NCBI GenBank assembly: GCA_945868505.1
Contig: CAMBLO010000002.1
Span: 62,001 to 126,000, forward strand
DNA from: an uncultured Clostridia bacterium
GTDB lineage: Bacteria > Bacillota > Clostridia > Lachnospirales > Anaerotignaceae
DNA: 64,000 nt
Direction of reading: 5' to 3'
The notes below the pieces were generated by a model. That model saw only the letters and a list, made by a program, of their open reading frames with translations, was not told where the DNA came from and ran no database searches. Made by a program: the position numbers and the translations under genes. Positions 8,215 to 15,835 of this stretch are shown here, in pieces (position 1 is the first letter of the stretch; every line of letters starts with the position of its first letter).

Positions 8215-9606
8215 TCAAGCTTCTTCTTTCAGGGCAGCCTGCTGTTTGGAAAGGCTGCGGAAATTGATGACCACCATGGTGATGGAAAGGATTGCCGCCA
8301 GACCATCCGCGATAGGCCCTGCGAAAAGAACGCCGTTCAAGCCAAATTGCAAAGGCAGCAACAGCAGCAGCGGCAGTAGCAAAAATCCCTGTCTGGAGGC
8401 AGAAAGGAAGATGCCCTGCTTCACATTGCCGATGCTGGTAAAATAATTCACCGTAATTGGCTGCATCCCAAAGGTAAATACCATGAACATATAAATCCGC
8501 AGATATTTTTCCGCGAACTGGAAATATAATTCCTCCCCTACCCCGAAAATGCTAATGATGGGTCTTGGGAAAAACTGAAACAGCAAAAATGCCGTAATGC
8601 TGAAGCAAAGCCCGATCTTTACGGCTTTTTTGTAGGTGGCCTTTACTCTGTCATACTGCTTCGCCCCCATATTGAAGCCCAAAATAGGCTGACACCCCTG
8701 AGCAAGCCCCACCACAAAAGAAATCATAATCATATTCAGCTTCGCCGCCACACCGGAAACCGCCAAGGGAATGTCACTGCCATAAATGGACAATGCCCCA
8801 TAATAGGTCAGGGAATTATTCAGCACGATATTCACCAGCATCATAATCGTATGATTGATGAAATTACCGGTTCCCAGCTTTGCGATCTGCCCCACATAAG
8901 CTCCGTTCAGTTTCAGCATATCCTTTCGGATCGGGAACGTCTTGAATTTAGGGAAGTAACGGATACACAGTCCAAAAGAAACGATCTGCCCGATAATCGT
9001 CGCCACAGCCGCACCCTGAATACCCCAGCCGAGTACGAACAGGAACAGCCAGTCCAGAAAAACATTCAGCACTGCCCCCACTATGGTACAAAGCATGGAA
9101 TAGGAAGGGCTGCCATCCGCCCGAATGATCACACTGGCCGCACTGCTGAATAGCAGGAAGGGAATCCCGATGGCTGTGATGCCCAAATATGCCTGTGCAT
9201 AGGGCAAAACCGTATCCGTTGCCCCGCAAAGGATCAGAATCGGTGTTTTCAGCAGCAAAACCAACGCCATATACAAAATGCCCACCACAGACATCAGCAT
9301 CAGGCCGTTGCCAATAAATTTTTCTGCTTCTTCCTTACGTTTCGCCCCAAGATTGATATTGAAGTTCGCCGCTGTCCCCACGCCGATCAACTGAGCAAAG
9401 GCCGTCAGCAGCATCGTCGTAGGAAAAGCCACGTTGGTAGCCGCATTGCCCAGCATCCCCACCGTATGTCCAATGAAGATCTGGTCTGTAATATTGTAAG
9501 CCGCCGACACCAGCATGCCAATGATAGACGGTATGGCAAATTTTCGTATCAACCTACCCAAAGGCGCATAGCCCAAAGGGTTTTCCTGCTTCATCGCCTG
9601 TTCCAT
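8215..9606 (-). CDS. MATE family multidrug/organic cation exporter
   Basis: 463 aa polytopic protein with about 12 hydrophobic segments and the paired MatE repeats; the N-terminal repeat shows TDQIFIGHTVGMLGNAA, typical of the Firmicutes MATE group. Such carriers export toxins or drugs by Na+ or H+ antiport; the substrate cannot be read from sequence. ATG at 9606 follows GGGAGGAAG, and a promoter lies just upstream. It is not linked in function to the phage cluster that ends 120 bp upstream of its promoter. Confidence 0.9.
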   Translation of the reverse strand: MEQAMKQENPLGYAPLGRLIRKFAIPSIIGMLVSAAYNITDQIFIGHTVGMLGNAATNVAFPTTMLLTAFAQLIGVGTAANFNINLGAKRKEEAEKFIGNGLMLMSVVGILYMALVLLLKTPILILCGATDTVLPYAQAYLGITAIGIPFLLFSSAASVIIRADGSPSYSMLCTIVGAVLNVFLDWLFLFVLGWGIQGAAVATIIGQIVSFGLCIRYFPKFKTFPIRKDMLKLNGAYVGQIAKLGTGNFINHTIMMLVNIVLNNSLTYYGALSIYGSDIPLAVSGVAAKLNMIMISFVVGLAQGCQPILGFNMGAKQYDRVKATYKKAVKIGLCFSITAFLLFQFFPRPIISIFGVGEELYFQFAEKYLRIYMFMVFTFGMQPITVNYFTSIGNVKQGIFLSASRQGFLLLPLLLLLPLQFGLNGVLFAGPIADGLAAILSITMVVINFRSLSKQQAALKEEA

Positions 9607-9640
9607 CCTTCTTCCTCCCTCTGATTTTCTTCATTTCTTT

Positions 9641-9669
9641 ATCATACCATCCGCAAAAAAGAAGAGCAA
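9641..9669 (-). promoter_or_regulatory. Promoter of the MATE gene
   Basis: Minus strand: TTGCTC (9664-9669), 17-bp spacer, TATGAT (9641-9646), about 35 bp upstream of the start. Confidence 0.65.
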
Positions 9670-9724
9670 GGCAATTCATGCCAATAGATTCCATGTCAAT
9701 CTCTTTGAAAACTCATTTTTCATA

Positions 9725-9760
9725 TAAAAAAGCCCCAAGCAATATTTTTTGCTCAAGGCT
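9725..9760 (-). terminator. Terminator of the phage-tail operon
   Basis: 12-bp stem with some G-U pairs (9731-9742 with 9749-9760) followed on the minus strand by TTTTTT, 6 bp after the XkdU stop. It marks the downstream edge of the cluster. Confidence 0.8.
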
Positions 9761-9765
9761 TTCTC

Positions 9766-10335
9766 TCATTCTTTTGTCTGGTAAGGTGTCAAATCTTCAA
9801 AAGGAATCTGTCCATAAGTCCATCTCAGTTCCTTCATCTTCCCGTGGGTCATCATGCCCACCTTCCCGTAAGTATTCGTATTCAAATCTACTTTCAGCAT
9901 CAAATTCGCCGGGATGATCTTTCGCAGATGCTTCTGTAGGAAGTCTCTTTTTTCCTTTACGCTCAGTTCCAACACCAGATGCAGAAAATATTTTTCTCGC
10001 TCTAACTCTGCAGTATATTTTCCTTCCCCGCAGCAGCCGTCCAGCCAATCCAGCAGATGGAACCATGTATAAGGGCTTCTGCTGTTCCAACGATATAAAA
10101 TTTCTTTCCGCAAAGTCTCTGTTTCCAATGCATCTGCCCCCAAAAACCCCATCATCTTTGCCAGCCGCAGCAGCCCGCTTCTCTCCGCCGTCAGAATCCA
10201 TTGGTTGTTCACCACTTTGTCTCGCACTTCTGCCTCTTCCTCCAAAATCTGCCCTTCGATCTCCGCCAGCTTCTGAAATTCTTGCAATTCTTTTACCGTA
10301 CAGGGCAAATATCCGCTGTATCTGTTTTCCCTCAT
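9766..10335 (-). CDS. XkdU-like baseplate protein (DUF2313/YmfQ)
   Basis: 189 aa. Resembles the XkdU/YmfQ family that follows the baseplate J protein in PBSX- and Mu-like contractile tails; N-terminal segment SGYLPCTVKELQEFQKL and the PYTWFHLLDW region fit. Overlaps the XkdT stop by 4 bp (ATGA), so translation is probably coupled. It is the last gene of the cluster; in PBSX the next gene would be the XkdV fibre, but here a terminator follows within 6 bp. Confidence 0.75.
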   Translation of the reverse strand: MRENRYSGYLPCTVKELQEFQKLAEIEGQILEEEAEVRDKVVNNQWILTAERSGLLRLAKMMGFLGADALETETLRKEILYRWNSRSPYTWFHLLDWLDGCCGEGKYTAELEREKYFLHLVLELSVKEKRDFLQKHLRKIIPANLMLKVDLNTNTYGKVGMMTHGKMKELRWTYGQIPFEDLTPYQTKE

Positions 10336-11402
10336 GCTTTCACCCCGATTTCGCCCAAAACAGGGATTTCATCCGTCCCCAGCATCGTATTCCCACCGTT
10401 GCCGTTGACCATACAATCGGAAATATCCACCACACCATCGGCCTCCAAGGCTCTGGACTCCAGATAGCTGATGCGCACCGTCAAATATTCGCTCTCTGCC
10501 CAGCTTTTCCGCAGCTCCTCAAAATATGCTTCAAATCTGCTTCGGATATCCGCCAATACTGTTTCCTGCACCGCGCCTTCCGCCAAAGAAATGTTCATGG
10601 TAATGCTACAGGTCACTTCCGCAACCCCTTCCACCGTCACCTGATGCCCGATGGGTGCAATCCCATATCCATCCCCTCTGCTTTCCGGGTCGATCTCCTT
10701 CTGCAGTTCCGCCAGTTCTGTTTCCGTAGGGGCCCGCCAGCCTTGGTCGATGATGACCAGCTTCACCGTGCCGCCACCGTTCCAAGCAGGATATACCTTC
10801 ACCCCGCCCACATTCTGTAATGCGCTGACCCTTCTCTGGTAATCGGCAATGTTTCCGCCAAAAGCATCTGCGTCAAAGCTGGCGAAGTAACGCTTCCGCA
10901 GTTCCTCGTCTCCTTCTTCGTTCTCGCCGTCTGTCCGCAGTTCCTCCAATGTCGCCTCTGCCAAGCCGTCCATGTTTTCCAAGGGCAGCAGGTTCCCTAA
11001 GTAATCATTCCCGCAGGCACCTTCCGTTTCGCATTCCAAAACATATCGCCCGTCCGCTTCTCTGGAAAGCACCACATAGTAATACTCCTCCAGAAAAAAT
11101 CTTGTGCCCACTTCCATGGGGTATTCCTCACCATCTTCATTCAAAAAACGTCCGTAAAATGTTGCCTTCACTGCAGGCTTTCTGGTGATACCCCGTTCCG
11201 CCGCTCGTCTGGTCAGGTCGTCTCCCGTGGCCGTGTCTGCAAAAGTCCTGTCCTCCAGCATATCCAAATCGGCGTAAAAAGTGGCTGTTTCCGCCGCATT
11301 GGGAGCCAGTGCGTCAAAAATCAGACTTCCCTGCCGTTTGTCTCGTTTATCATCGATCTGGTCCAGCTTCCGCTCCATCAGTTCCTCATAGCTTTTCACC
11401 AT
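10332..11402 (-). CDS. XkdT-like baseplate J protein
   Basis: 356 aa from the ATG at 11402, which overlaps the XkdS stop (TGATG). Baseplate J family: the N-terminal GSLIFDALAPNAAETA segment, central TGDDLTRRAAERGITR and C-terminal GTDEIPVLGEIGV are characteristic. J proteins form the wedge that surrounds the central hub and triggers sheath contraction. Sits between XkdS and XkdU as in PBSX. Confidence 0.88.
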   Translation of the reverse strand: MVKSYEELMERKLDQIDDKRDKRQGSLIFDALAPNAAETATFYADLDMLEDRTFADTATGDDLTRRAAERGITRKPAVKATFYGRFLNEDGEEYPMEVGTRFFLEEYYYVVLSREADGRYVLECETEGACGNDYLGNLLPLENMDGLAEATLEELRTDGENEEGDEELRKRYFASFDADAFGGNIADYQRRVSALQNVGGVKVYPAWNGGGTVKLVIIDQGWRAPTETELAELQKEIDPESRGDGYGIAPIGHQVTVEGVAEVTCSITMNISLAEGAVQETVLADIRSRFEAYFEELRKSWAESEYLTVRISYLESRALEADGVVDISDCMVNGNGGNTMLGTDEIPVLGEIGVKA

Positions 11403-11806
11403 CAAATATCCACCGTCCTTTCCGCCGTAACCTCGCCAAAGATAGTATGCACCAGAAATCCAGCCGTCACACTTCCCTTTTCCTGCTGAAAGGAAAAGTC
11501 CGTCACCGCCGTGATTCTGTCATCAGCCAGCAGTGCATCCTCAATCCGCTTTTTCAGCTCCGGAATCACATAGGTCACATTTTTCCCAAACAGTTCTTCC
11601 AGTTCAATGCCATAATTCCAATCATAAATGGCATATCTGTATCGTTCCGTCTGCAAAATTTTATGAATTGCCTGTTTCACGGCTTCCAGCTCATCCACCG
11701 TTCCCCGTGCCTCTGCCCGTTCCTCGTTGATTTTCCAAGTCAGGCTGGGGATGATTTTTTTCTCGATGCTCGCCATATCCAGCTCCACTTCCTGTGTTGG
11801 TGTCAT
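11402..11806 (-). CDS. XkdS-like protein (DUF2634, gp25-like wedge)
   Basis: 134 aa. The features TVDELEAVKQAIHKIL, YRYAIYDWNYGIELEELFG and DDRITAVTDFSF match the DUF2634/XkdS family, which carries the LysM-less gp25-type wedge role in contractile tails. ATG at 11806 follows AAAGGAGGG. Abuts XkdR and overlaps XkdT. Confidence 0.85.
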   Translation of the reverse strand: MTPTQEVELDMASIEKKIIPSLTWKINEERAEARGTVDELEAVKQAIHKILQTERYRYAIYDWNYGIELEELFGKNVTYVIPELKKRIEDALLADDRITAVTDFSFQQEKGSVTAGFLVHTIFGEVTAERTVDI

Positions 11807-11807
11807 C

Positions 11808-12137
11808 CTATCCCTCCTTTCTCACTCTGCCCAGCACCAGATACTGCTGCCCTCCGGCAGCCCGCACCAGTGCCACAGCCTCGCCGGTCTTTAGCTTTCT
11901 GTCCCTTATCATCCGATAATAGGACCATCTGTCTCCTTCCGTATCCGTCCATGTGCGGATACGCCCTTTTTCCTCCCATTCCAGCACCGCTTCTGTCAGC
12001 ACCAAAAACGTCTCTGTCAATTCCAGCCCCTCTTCCAGTCGGATGCAGAGGGGCTCTGTCGCTGTCACCGTCCCGATGCAAAAATCCGCACCCGTTTCCG
12101 TCGCATCCAATGCCAGTTGTTTGATAATTTCAAGCAT
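11808..12137 (-). CDS. XkdR-like protein (DUF2577)
   Basis: 109 aa. Shows an N-terminal helix, a beta-rich GTVTATEPLCIRLEEGLEL segment and a C-terminal LKTGEAVALVRAAGGQQYLVLGRV OB-like barrel, as in DUF2577 (XkdR), a small hub-associated protein near the spike. ATG at 12137 follows GGGGGAG. Position between the charged protein and XkdS keeps the PBSX order. Confidence 0.78.
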   Translation of the reverse strand: MLEIIKQLALDATETGADFCIGTVTATEPLCIRLEEGLELTETFLVLTEAVLEWEEKGRIRTWTDTEGDRWSYYRMIRDRKLKTGEAVALVRAAGGQQYLVLGRVRKEG

Positions 12138-12148
12138 TTTTCTCCCCC

Positions 12149-12811
12149 TTATCCTCTCAGCCGTCTGCCGCAGCTTTCCCGCTCCTCCCAGAGCTTTTTC
12201 GTCATCTCTTGCATCAGCTTTTCTATGTCAAAGGGTTCCTCTGTCTTGGGTTCCTCTGTCTTGGGTTCTTCTCGTTTTACCGCTTCCGCCTTCGGGAATT
12301 CCTGCTCCCCTTGCGAAACAACAACTTTCTCCTGTTTCGCATCTTCTGTCACAGGCAAAATGCTCCGTTCCTCTCTTTCTTCCTCAAGCCTCTCCCAAAG
12401 AAAAGCCTGCCCCAGCTTGCTTTCCTCTGCCTCTGCCTGCCTTTCTTCCCGAAAAACCTCTGTCAAAAAAAGATTAGAAGCCTTCCGTTGCTCCGTCTTT
12501 TCCCCATCTTCCGCAGTCTCCGAATCCTTTTCCCGTCCATTCTCTTCTTCCGCAAAAAAAATCTGCTTTTCCTGTTCCAAAACGCTCCTTGCCTGTTTCT
12601 TTTCCTCAAAAACAGCCTCTTCCTTTTCTTCCCAGAAGGTCTTTTTCTTCTCCTTCTGGTTCAAAGAAACAGCATCGCCCATCTCAATAAAAGGATTTTC
12701 CACATTCTTCGCACCATTCCAAAACCCAATGCCCTCCGTTTCGCCTGCCCCAATCTTCTCCTTCCAAAAATCCAGCAGCCGCCCGAACAGCCCTTTCTTT
12801 TCCTTCTCCAT
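12149..12811 (-). CDS. Glu/Lys-rich protein of unknown function in the tape-measure position
   Basis: 220 aa from ATG 12811 (a GTG four codons upstream is possible; GAGGTG lies 9 bp before the ATG). Extremely charged and predicted largely helical, with scattered Trp/Phe, and a tandem PKTEEP repeat encoded by two 15-bp direct repeats near 12234-12268. No membrane segment, no known domain. It follows the frameshifting chaperone gene, the place where the tape-measure gene lies in contractile phages, but it is far too short and lacks the hydrophobic segments of typical tape measures. It could be a minimal tape measure, a replacement, or an unrelated accessory protein. Confidence 0.8.
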   Translation of the reverse strand: MEKEKKGLFGRLLDFWKEKIGAGETEGIGFWNGAKNVENPFIEMGDAVSLNQKEKKKTFWEEKEEAVFEEKKQARSVLEQEKQIFFAEEENGREKDSETAEDGEKTEQRKASNLFLTEVFREERQAEAEESKLGQAFLWERLEEEREERSILPVTEDAKQEKVVVSQGEQEFPKAEAVKREEPKTEEPKTEEPFDIEKLMQEMTKKLWEERESCGRRLRG

Positions 12812-12826
12812 TCCCCTTTTCACCTC

Positions 12827-13350
12827 TTATCCTCTGGCCTTCTCCGCAGCATCGATTTCAAGCTCTATGGCGGCACAGCAAAACATCCGCTCCGGTGTTG
12901 TCATTTCCGCCCATTCTCCGGGCCGTATCCCGTATTTCCGGAGGGCATAGCAGGCATAATCCGCCTCGTCCACGCCCTCCTCAATCAGTTTTTTGCCTGT
13001 GCCTTCCAAGCCCTTCTCCGCTGCTGAAAGCCGTTGATGTCCTTCACCGTTTCCAAAAGCCGCATATATTCCCCGGGGTAAAGCATCTCCTTCAAGGCCT
13101 TTTCCCCGCTGTCCGCCCCATAGCTTTCCCAAAGTTCCTTATCCTGCAAATCAGGCTTCACCACAGAAAGCAGGCACAACGCCGCCCATTTGTCCTTTTT
13201 GCCTTCCGCAGCCCTGCGGTATTCTTCCTCGCTGACTGCCCGAAGCTCCCAAAGCACCTCTGCGCCATCCTCTGCAAAGCAAGGGGAAATTTTCACCTTC
13301 CTATTTTCCGGAAACCCATTGTTCTCCTTCAAAAAGCTTCTCAAGTCCAT
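12827..13350 (-). CDS. Predicted -1 frameshift product of tail chaperone 2
   Basis: If ribosomes slip -1 on A AAA AAC at 12988-12994, reading continues past the TGA for 53 more residues (starting LIEEGVDEAD, ending in TAA at 12827), giving a 174-aa fusion. The extension is a well-formed acidic helical domain with no stop and ends 16 bp before the next gene. This mirrors the G/GT arrangement of phage tail chaperones, where the long form binds the tape measure. The extension frame also runs open upstream within the first frame, but no separate start with a ribosome binding site is seen for it. Confidence 0.7.
12985..13350 (-). CDS. XkdN-like tail assembly chaperone, copy 2 (short form)
   Basis: 121 aa. 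Shares layout with copy 1 at 14978-15340: WELRAVSEEEYRRA aligns with WRIRPMSQRENEDI, then a conserved VVKPDLQDKELWESYG against VVFPDLKDAALQNSYG, then ML-PGEY-RL and a DING/EING tail. This is the XkdN/portal-assembly chaperone family that precedes the tape measure in PBSX. ATG at 13350 follows GAGGAGGG. Its last codons form a slippery heptamer next to the stop codon. Confidence 0.8.
   Translation of the reverse strand: MDLRSFLKENNGFPENRKVKISPCFAEDGAEVLWELRAVSEEEYRRAAEGKKDKWAALCLLSVVKPDLQDKELWESYGADSGEKALKEMLYPGEYMRLLETVKDINGFQQRRRAWKAQAKN
12988..12994 (-). promoter_or_regulatory. -1 ribosomal frameshift site (A AAA AAC)
   Basis: In the reading frame of chaperone copy 2 the sequence is GCA AAA AAC TGA. 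The X XXY YYZ heptamer A AAA AAC sits immediately before the stop, and the -1 frame is open for 53 codons. Family knowledge: most long-tailed phages make the extended tail chaperone this way. Confidence 0.72.
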
Positions 13351-13352
13351 CC

Positions 13353-14330
13353 TTATCCCTCCTCAATGCGAATATCCAATTGCATCCGATGTTCCCCGTC
13401 GGCAAAGCTATGGGTACAGCTTTCGATGAGGACTTTCCCCCTCAGGCTGATTTCCGCCAGTCCCGGAATTTCCAGCCAAATGCTGTTCCCGGCGTAAAGC
13501 ATCACATCCCCATTGATGTTTTCAATGGTCAGCTTTTTCACCACTCTGCATTTTTCCTTCAGAATACTTTCTGCCAGTTCCTTCAGCTGCACGCTGTTCA
13601 TGGTGTAGGGCACCCGCTTGTAATACTGCAGCCTGCCCCATTTTTTCACCTTGTCTCCCTGCTCCACTTCCCATGCTTTCCGCTCCGTTTCCTTCCGTCC
13701 CGCATGGTAAAGTCGCACTGCGTTATAAGTATCCTGACTGATATCCGTCTTGTATGTATACTCGCTGATGCCGCCGTCGCATTGCAGCACCGCATCCGCT
13801 TCCAGTTCCTTCCGCTCTTTTACCGTCAGCCAGCCTGCCTTATCAAAAAGGAAATATTCCTTCCCCGTTGTCTGCCCGCAGATTTCCAGTGCAGAAAGAA
13901 TAATGTCCATCAGCGTTTCCCCTTCTTCGATCCGCTGAGGAATCTTCCACCCGCTGTCGGTGATTTCTCCCACCTGCAAGCCGTAGTCTGCTCCAATGGT
14001 CTGGATGATTTCCTTTGCCCCCTTGTTCAGGAAAACATACGTGGCCTTGTTCCTTGCCAGATAAAACATCTGGTCATAGGCAGTCACGCTGATGATCTGT
14101 TCGCTGGTTCTCTCCTTCGTCATCACAAAGCCGCTGAACCGCAAAATCGTATCCACATAAAGAGAAACCTTGTCCCCCTCCACGAAATTCACAATGCCAT
14201 CTCTGACCACCTTAAATTTCAGCTTTCCGGCCTTCCCCATGACACTGGCGTACCATTCCACGCCCCCCTCCAAAATCGGTGTAGCATCGTAGATGTTGCT
14301 GCCGTGCTGCAATAAAAGCTTAATCGTCAT
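13353..14330 (-). CDS. XkdQ-like hub/baseplate protein
   Basis: 325 aa. Resembles XkdQ/YqbQ, the gp27-like hub protein of PBSX-type tails, with the early GGVEWYASVMGKAGKLKFKV region, a central AYDQMFYLARNKATYVF segment and C-terminal beta-rich part. It contacts the LysM protein encoded upstream and forms the platform for the spike. ATG at 14330 follows AGGGGAGAAGGGG. Confidence 0.85.
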   Translation of the reverse strand: MTIKLLLQHGSNIYDATPILEGGVEWYASVMGKAGKLKFKVVRDGIVNFVEGDKVSLYVDTILRFSGFVMTKERTSEQIISVTAYDQMFYLARNKATYVFLNKGAKEIIQTIGADYGLQVGEITDSGWKIPQRIEEGETLMDIILSALEICGQTTGKEYFLFDKAGWLTVKERKELEADAVLQCDGGISEYTYKTDISQDTYNAVRLYHAGRKETERKAWEVEQGDKVKKWGRLQYYKRVPYTMNSVQLKELAESILKEKCRVVKKLTIENINGDVMLYAGNSIWLEIPGLAEISLRGKVLIESCTHSFADGEHRMQLDIRIEEG

Positions 14331-14348
14331 CCCCTTCTCCCCTTTCTC

Positions 14349-14996
14349 TTACAGCTTCAAAACCTGCCCGGGATAAATCCTGTTCGGGTCAGCAATGCCG
14401 TTCTTCTGGGCAATTTCTTTATATTTCGTCCCATCGCCCAGCTGTTTTTTCGCAATGTTCCACAGGCAGTCCCCCTTCTGCACCGTATAGGCTGCAGCAG
14501 GATGCTTTGCCTGCCTCTGCTGCCCCTGCTCCACCATGGCATTGCCCTTAATGCTGTAACGGATACTTTTCGCCGCTTTCCATTCCTTCCAGTGCATCTC
14601 CACCCAGAAGTCCCCCTGTTCGCCGCCTTTTTCCGTTACTGTGTAATCCTCCAGCAGCACCTCAATGTTCCCACAAAAAAGCTGGGTCCCGTCTGCCATC
14701 CTTCGGAATAAGATTAGCTGTACGAGCTTTGCCGCCGCCTTGTATTCCTTGAAATAATTCAGGAAATATTCCGGCTCATGGAATCCATCCTCCGTCTGCA
14801 CAAAGCTATACTGTCTCCCGGGAAGCAGCACTGTAAATCGAATCTCCTGCAGCCCCGGCTTTTTCGGAAGGTTCATTTCCCCGAAGTTCAGGATATACAC
14901 CGTCTTGTTTCGGTTTCCCGTTTTTGTCTCCATCTCGGCAGGTGTCACAGGCAGCAAAATCTGCTTCCCGTCCTGCTTCAAATACAGTCGATACAT
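14349..14996 (-). CDS. XkdP-like tail protein with C-terminal LysM
   Basis: 215 aa. Residues 1-150 match the XkdP-type N-terminal region; 169-215 form a LysM domain (YTVQKGDCLWNIAKK ... IYPGQVLKL). In PBSX-type tails this protein joins tube and hub and may bind peptidoglycan. ATG at 14996 lies inside the end of chaperone copy 1 (19-bp overlap) with GGAGGTG upstream, pointing to translational coupling. Confidence 0.88.
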   Translation of the reverse strand: MYRLYLKQDGKQILLPVTPAEMETKTGNRNKTVYILNFGEMNLPKKPGLQEIRFTVLLPGRQYSFVQTEDGFHEPEYFLNYFKEYKAAAKLVQLILFRRMADGTQLFCGNIEVLLEDYTVTEKGGEQGDFWVEMHWKEWKAAKSIRYSIKGNAMVEQGQQRQAKHPAAAYTVQKGDCLWNIAKKQLGDGTKYKEIAQKNGIADPNRIYPGQVLKL

Positions 14997-15340
14997 CCGC
15001 CGTCACCTCCGTTGATTTCCTCCACAGCCCTGCGCAGTCGGTCGTATTCCCCCGCCAGCAGCAGCCGTTCCAGCAATCGTTCCGCCCCGACCACGCCATA
15101 GCTGTTCTGCAGTGCCGCATCCTTCAAGTCTGGAAATACCACACTTTCCACAAGCACCGCCCCTTCATATCTCTTCTCATCCTCGCCGCATCTTTGCCAG
15201 ATGTCCTCGTTCTCTCTCTGGCTCATGGGGCGGATGCGCCAAAGCATCTGCCCCCCGTCTGCCGCCAGTCTTTCCGTCAGAAGGACTTCTCTTTCGCCCC
15301 TGTCCTTCCTGTTTTCTCTGTAAAAACATTCCTGTCCCAA
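14978..15340 (-). CDS. XkdN-like tail assembly chaperone, copy 1
   Basis: 120 aa, TTG start at 15340 after GGGAGGGG. Same family as copy 2 by shared spacing of WRIRPMS, VFPDLKDAALQNSYG and LAGEYDRL blocks. Unlike copy 2 its 3' end has no slippery heptamer; instead it overlaps the LysM gene. It lies just after the tube gene, the normal xkdN site, but no tape-measure gene follows it. Confidence 0.8.
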   Translation of the reverse strand: MGQECFYRENRKDRGEREVLLTERLAADGGQMLWRIRPMSQRENEDIWQRCGEDEKRYEGAVLVESVVFPDLKDAALQNSYGVVGAERLLERLLLAGEYDRLRRAVEEINGGDGGCIDCI

Positions 15341-15365
15341 AATATCCCCTCCCTTACCTTAATTG

Positions 15366-15821
15366 TTACAGTGCGTTAAAGCTGTCCAGCAGCTCCACGC
15401 CGCCAAAGGTAAATTTCATTTCCTCATCCATAGCCGCTTCGTCCACATCCAGCTTGCCAATGAGCATTTCTTCAATATTTACGTCCTTCAGCAGCACAGT
15501 CTGTCTGCCTGCATCCCCCGTAGGGTCCTCGTTGGTCAGCATCAGTTCAAAGTAGGTGTCCATGCCATTTTTCATGTACTCCACCATCACCTTTCTGAAC
15601 AAACTGCTCACATAATACACCGTCATGGTGCCGGTGCCTTCCCAGCCGCCGCTTTTCTGCTGCTTGGCTGTCAGCCCCAGAATGGGAATGGTGGTTCTGG
15701 TTTTCTTCACCTTTGCCTTGATGTTTTTCACCTGCATCAGTTCATGTCTTTTCCCGTCAATGATGGCAAAGCAGGTACCCAGTGCCCCATTGACGGTGTC
15801 CTTTGCTCTCAAATAGCCCAT
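15366..15821 (-). CDS. Phage tail tube protein (XkdM-like)
   Basis: 151 aa. DUF2001/XkdM family tube protein: N-terminal MGYLRAKDTVNGALGTCFA, a central KTRTTIPILGLTAKQQKSGGWEGTGTMTVYY core and a beta-rich C-terminus. Forms the inner tube hexamers inside the sheath. ATG at 15821 follows AAAGGAGGTG. Directly downstream of the sheath gene as in PBSX. Confidence 0.92.
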   Translation of the reverse strand: MGYLRAKDTVNGALGTCFAIIDGKRHELMQVKNIKAKVKKTRTTIPILGLTAKQQKSGGWEGTGTMTVYYVSSLFRKVMVEYMKNGMDTYFELMLTNEDPTGDAGRQTVLLKDVNIEEMLIGKLDVDEAAMDEEMKFTFGGVELLDSFNAL

Positions 15822-15835
15822 CTATCGCACCTCCT

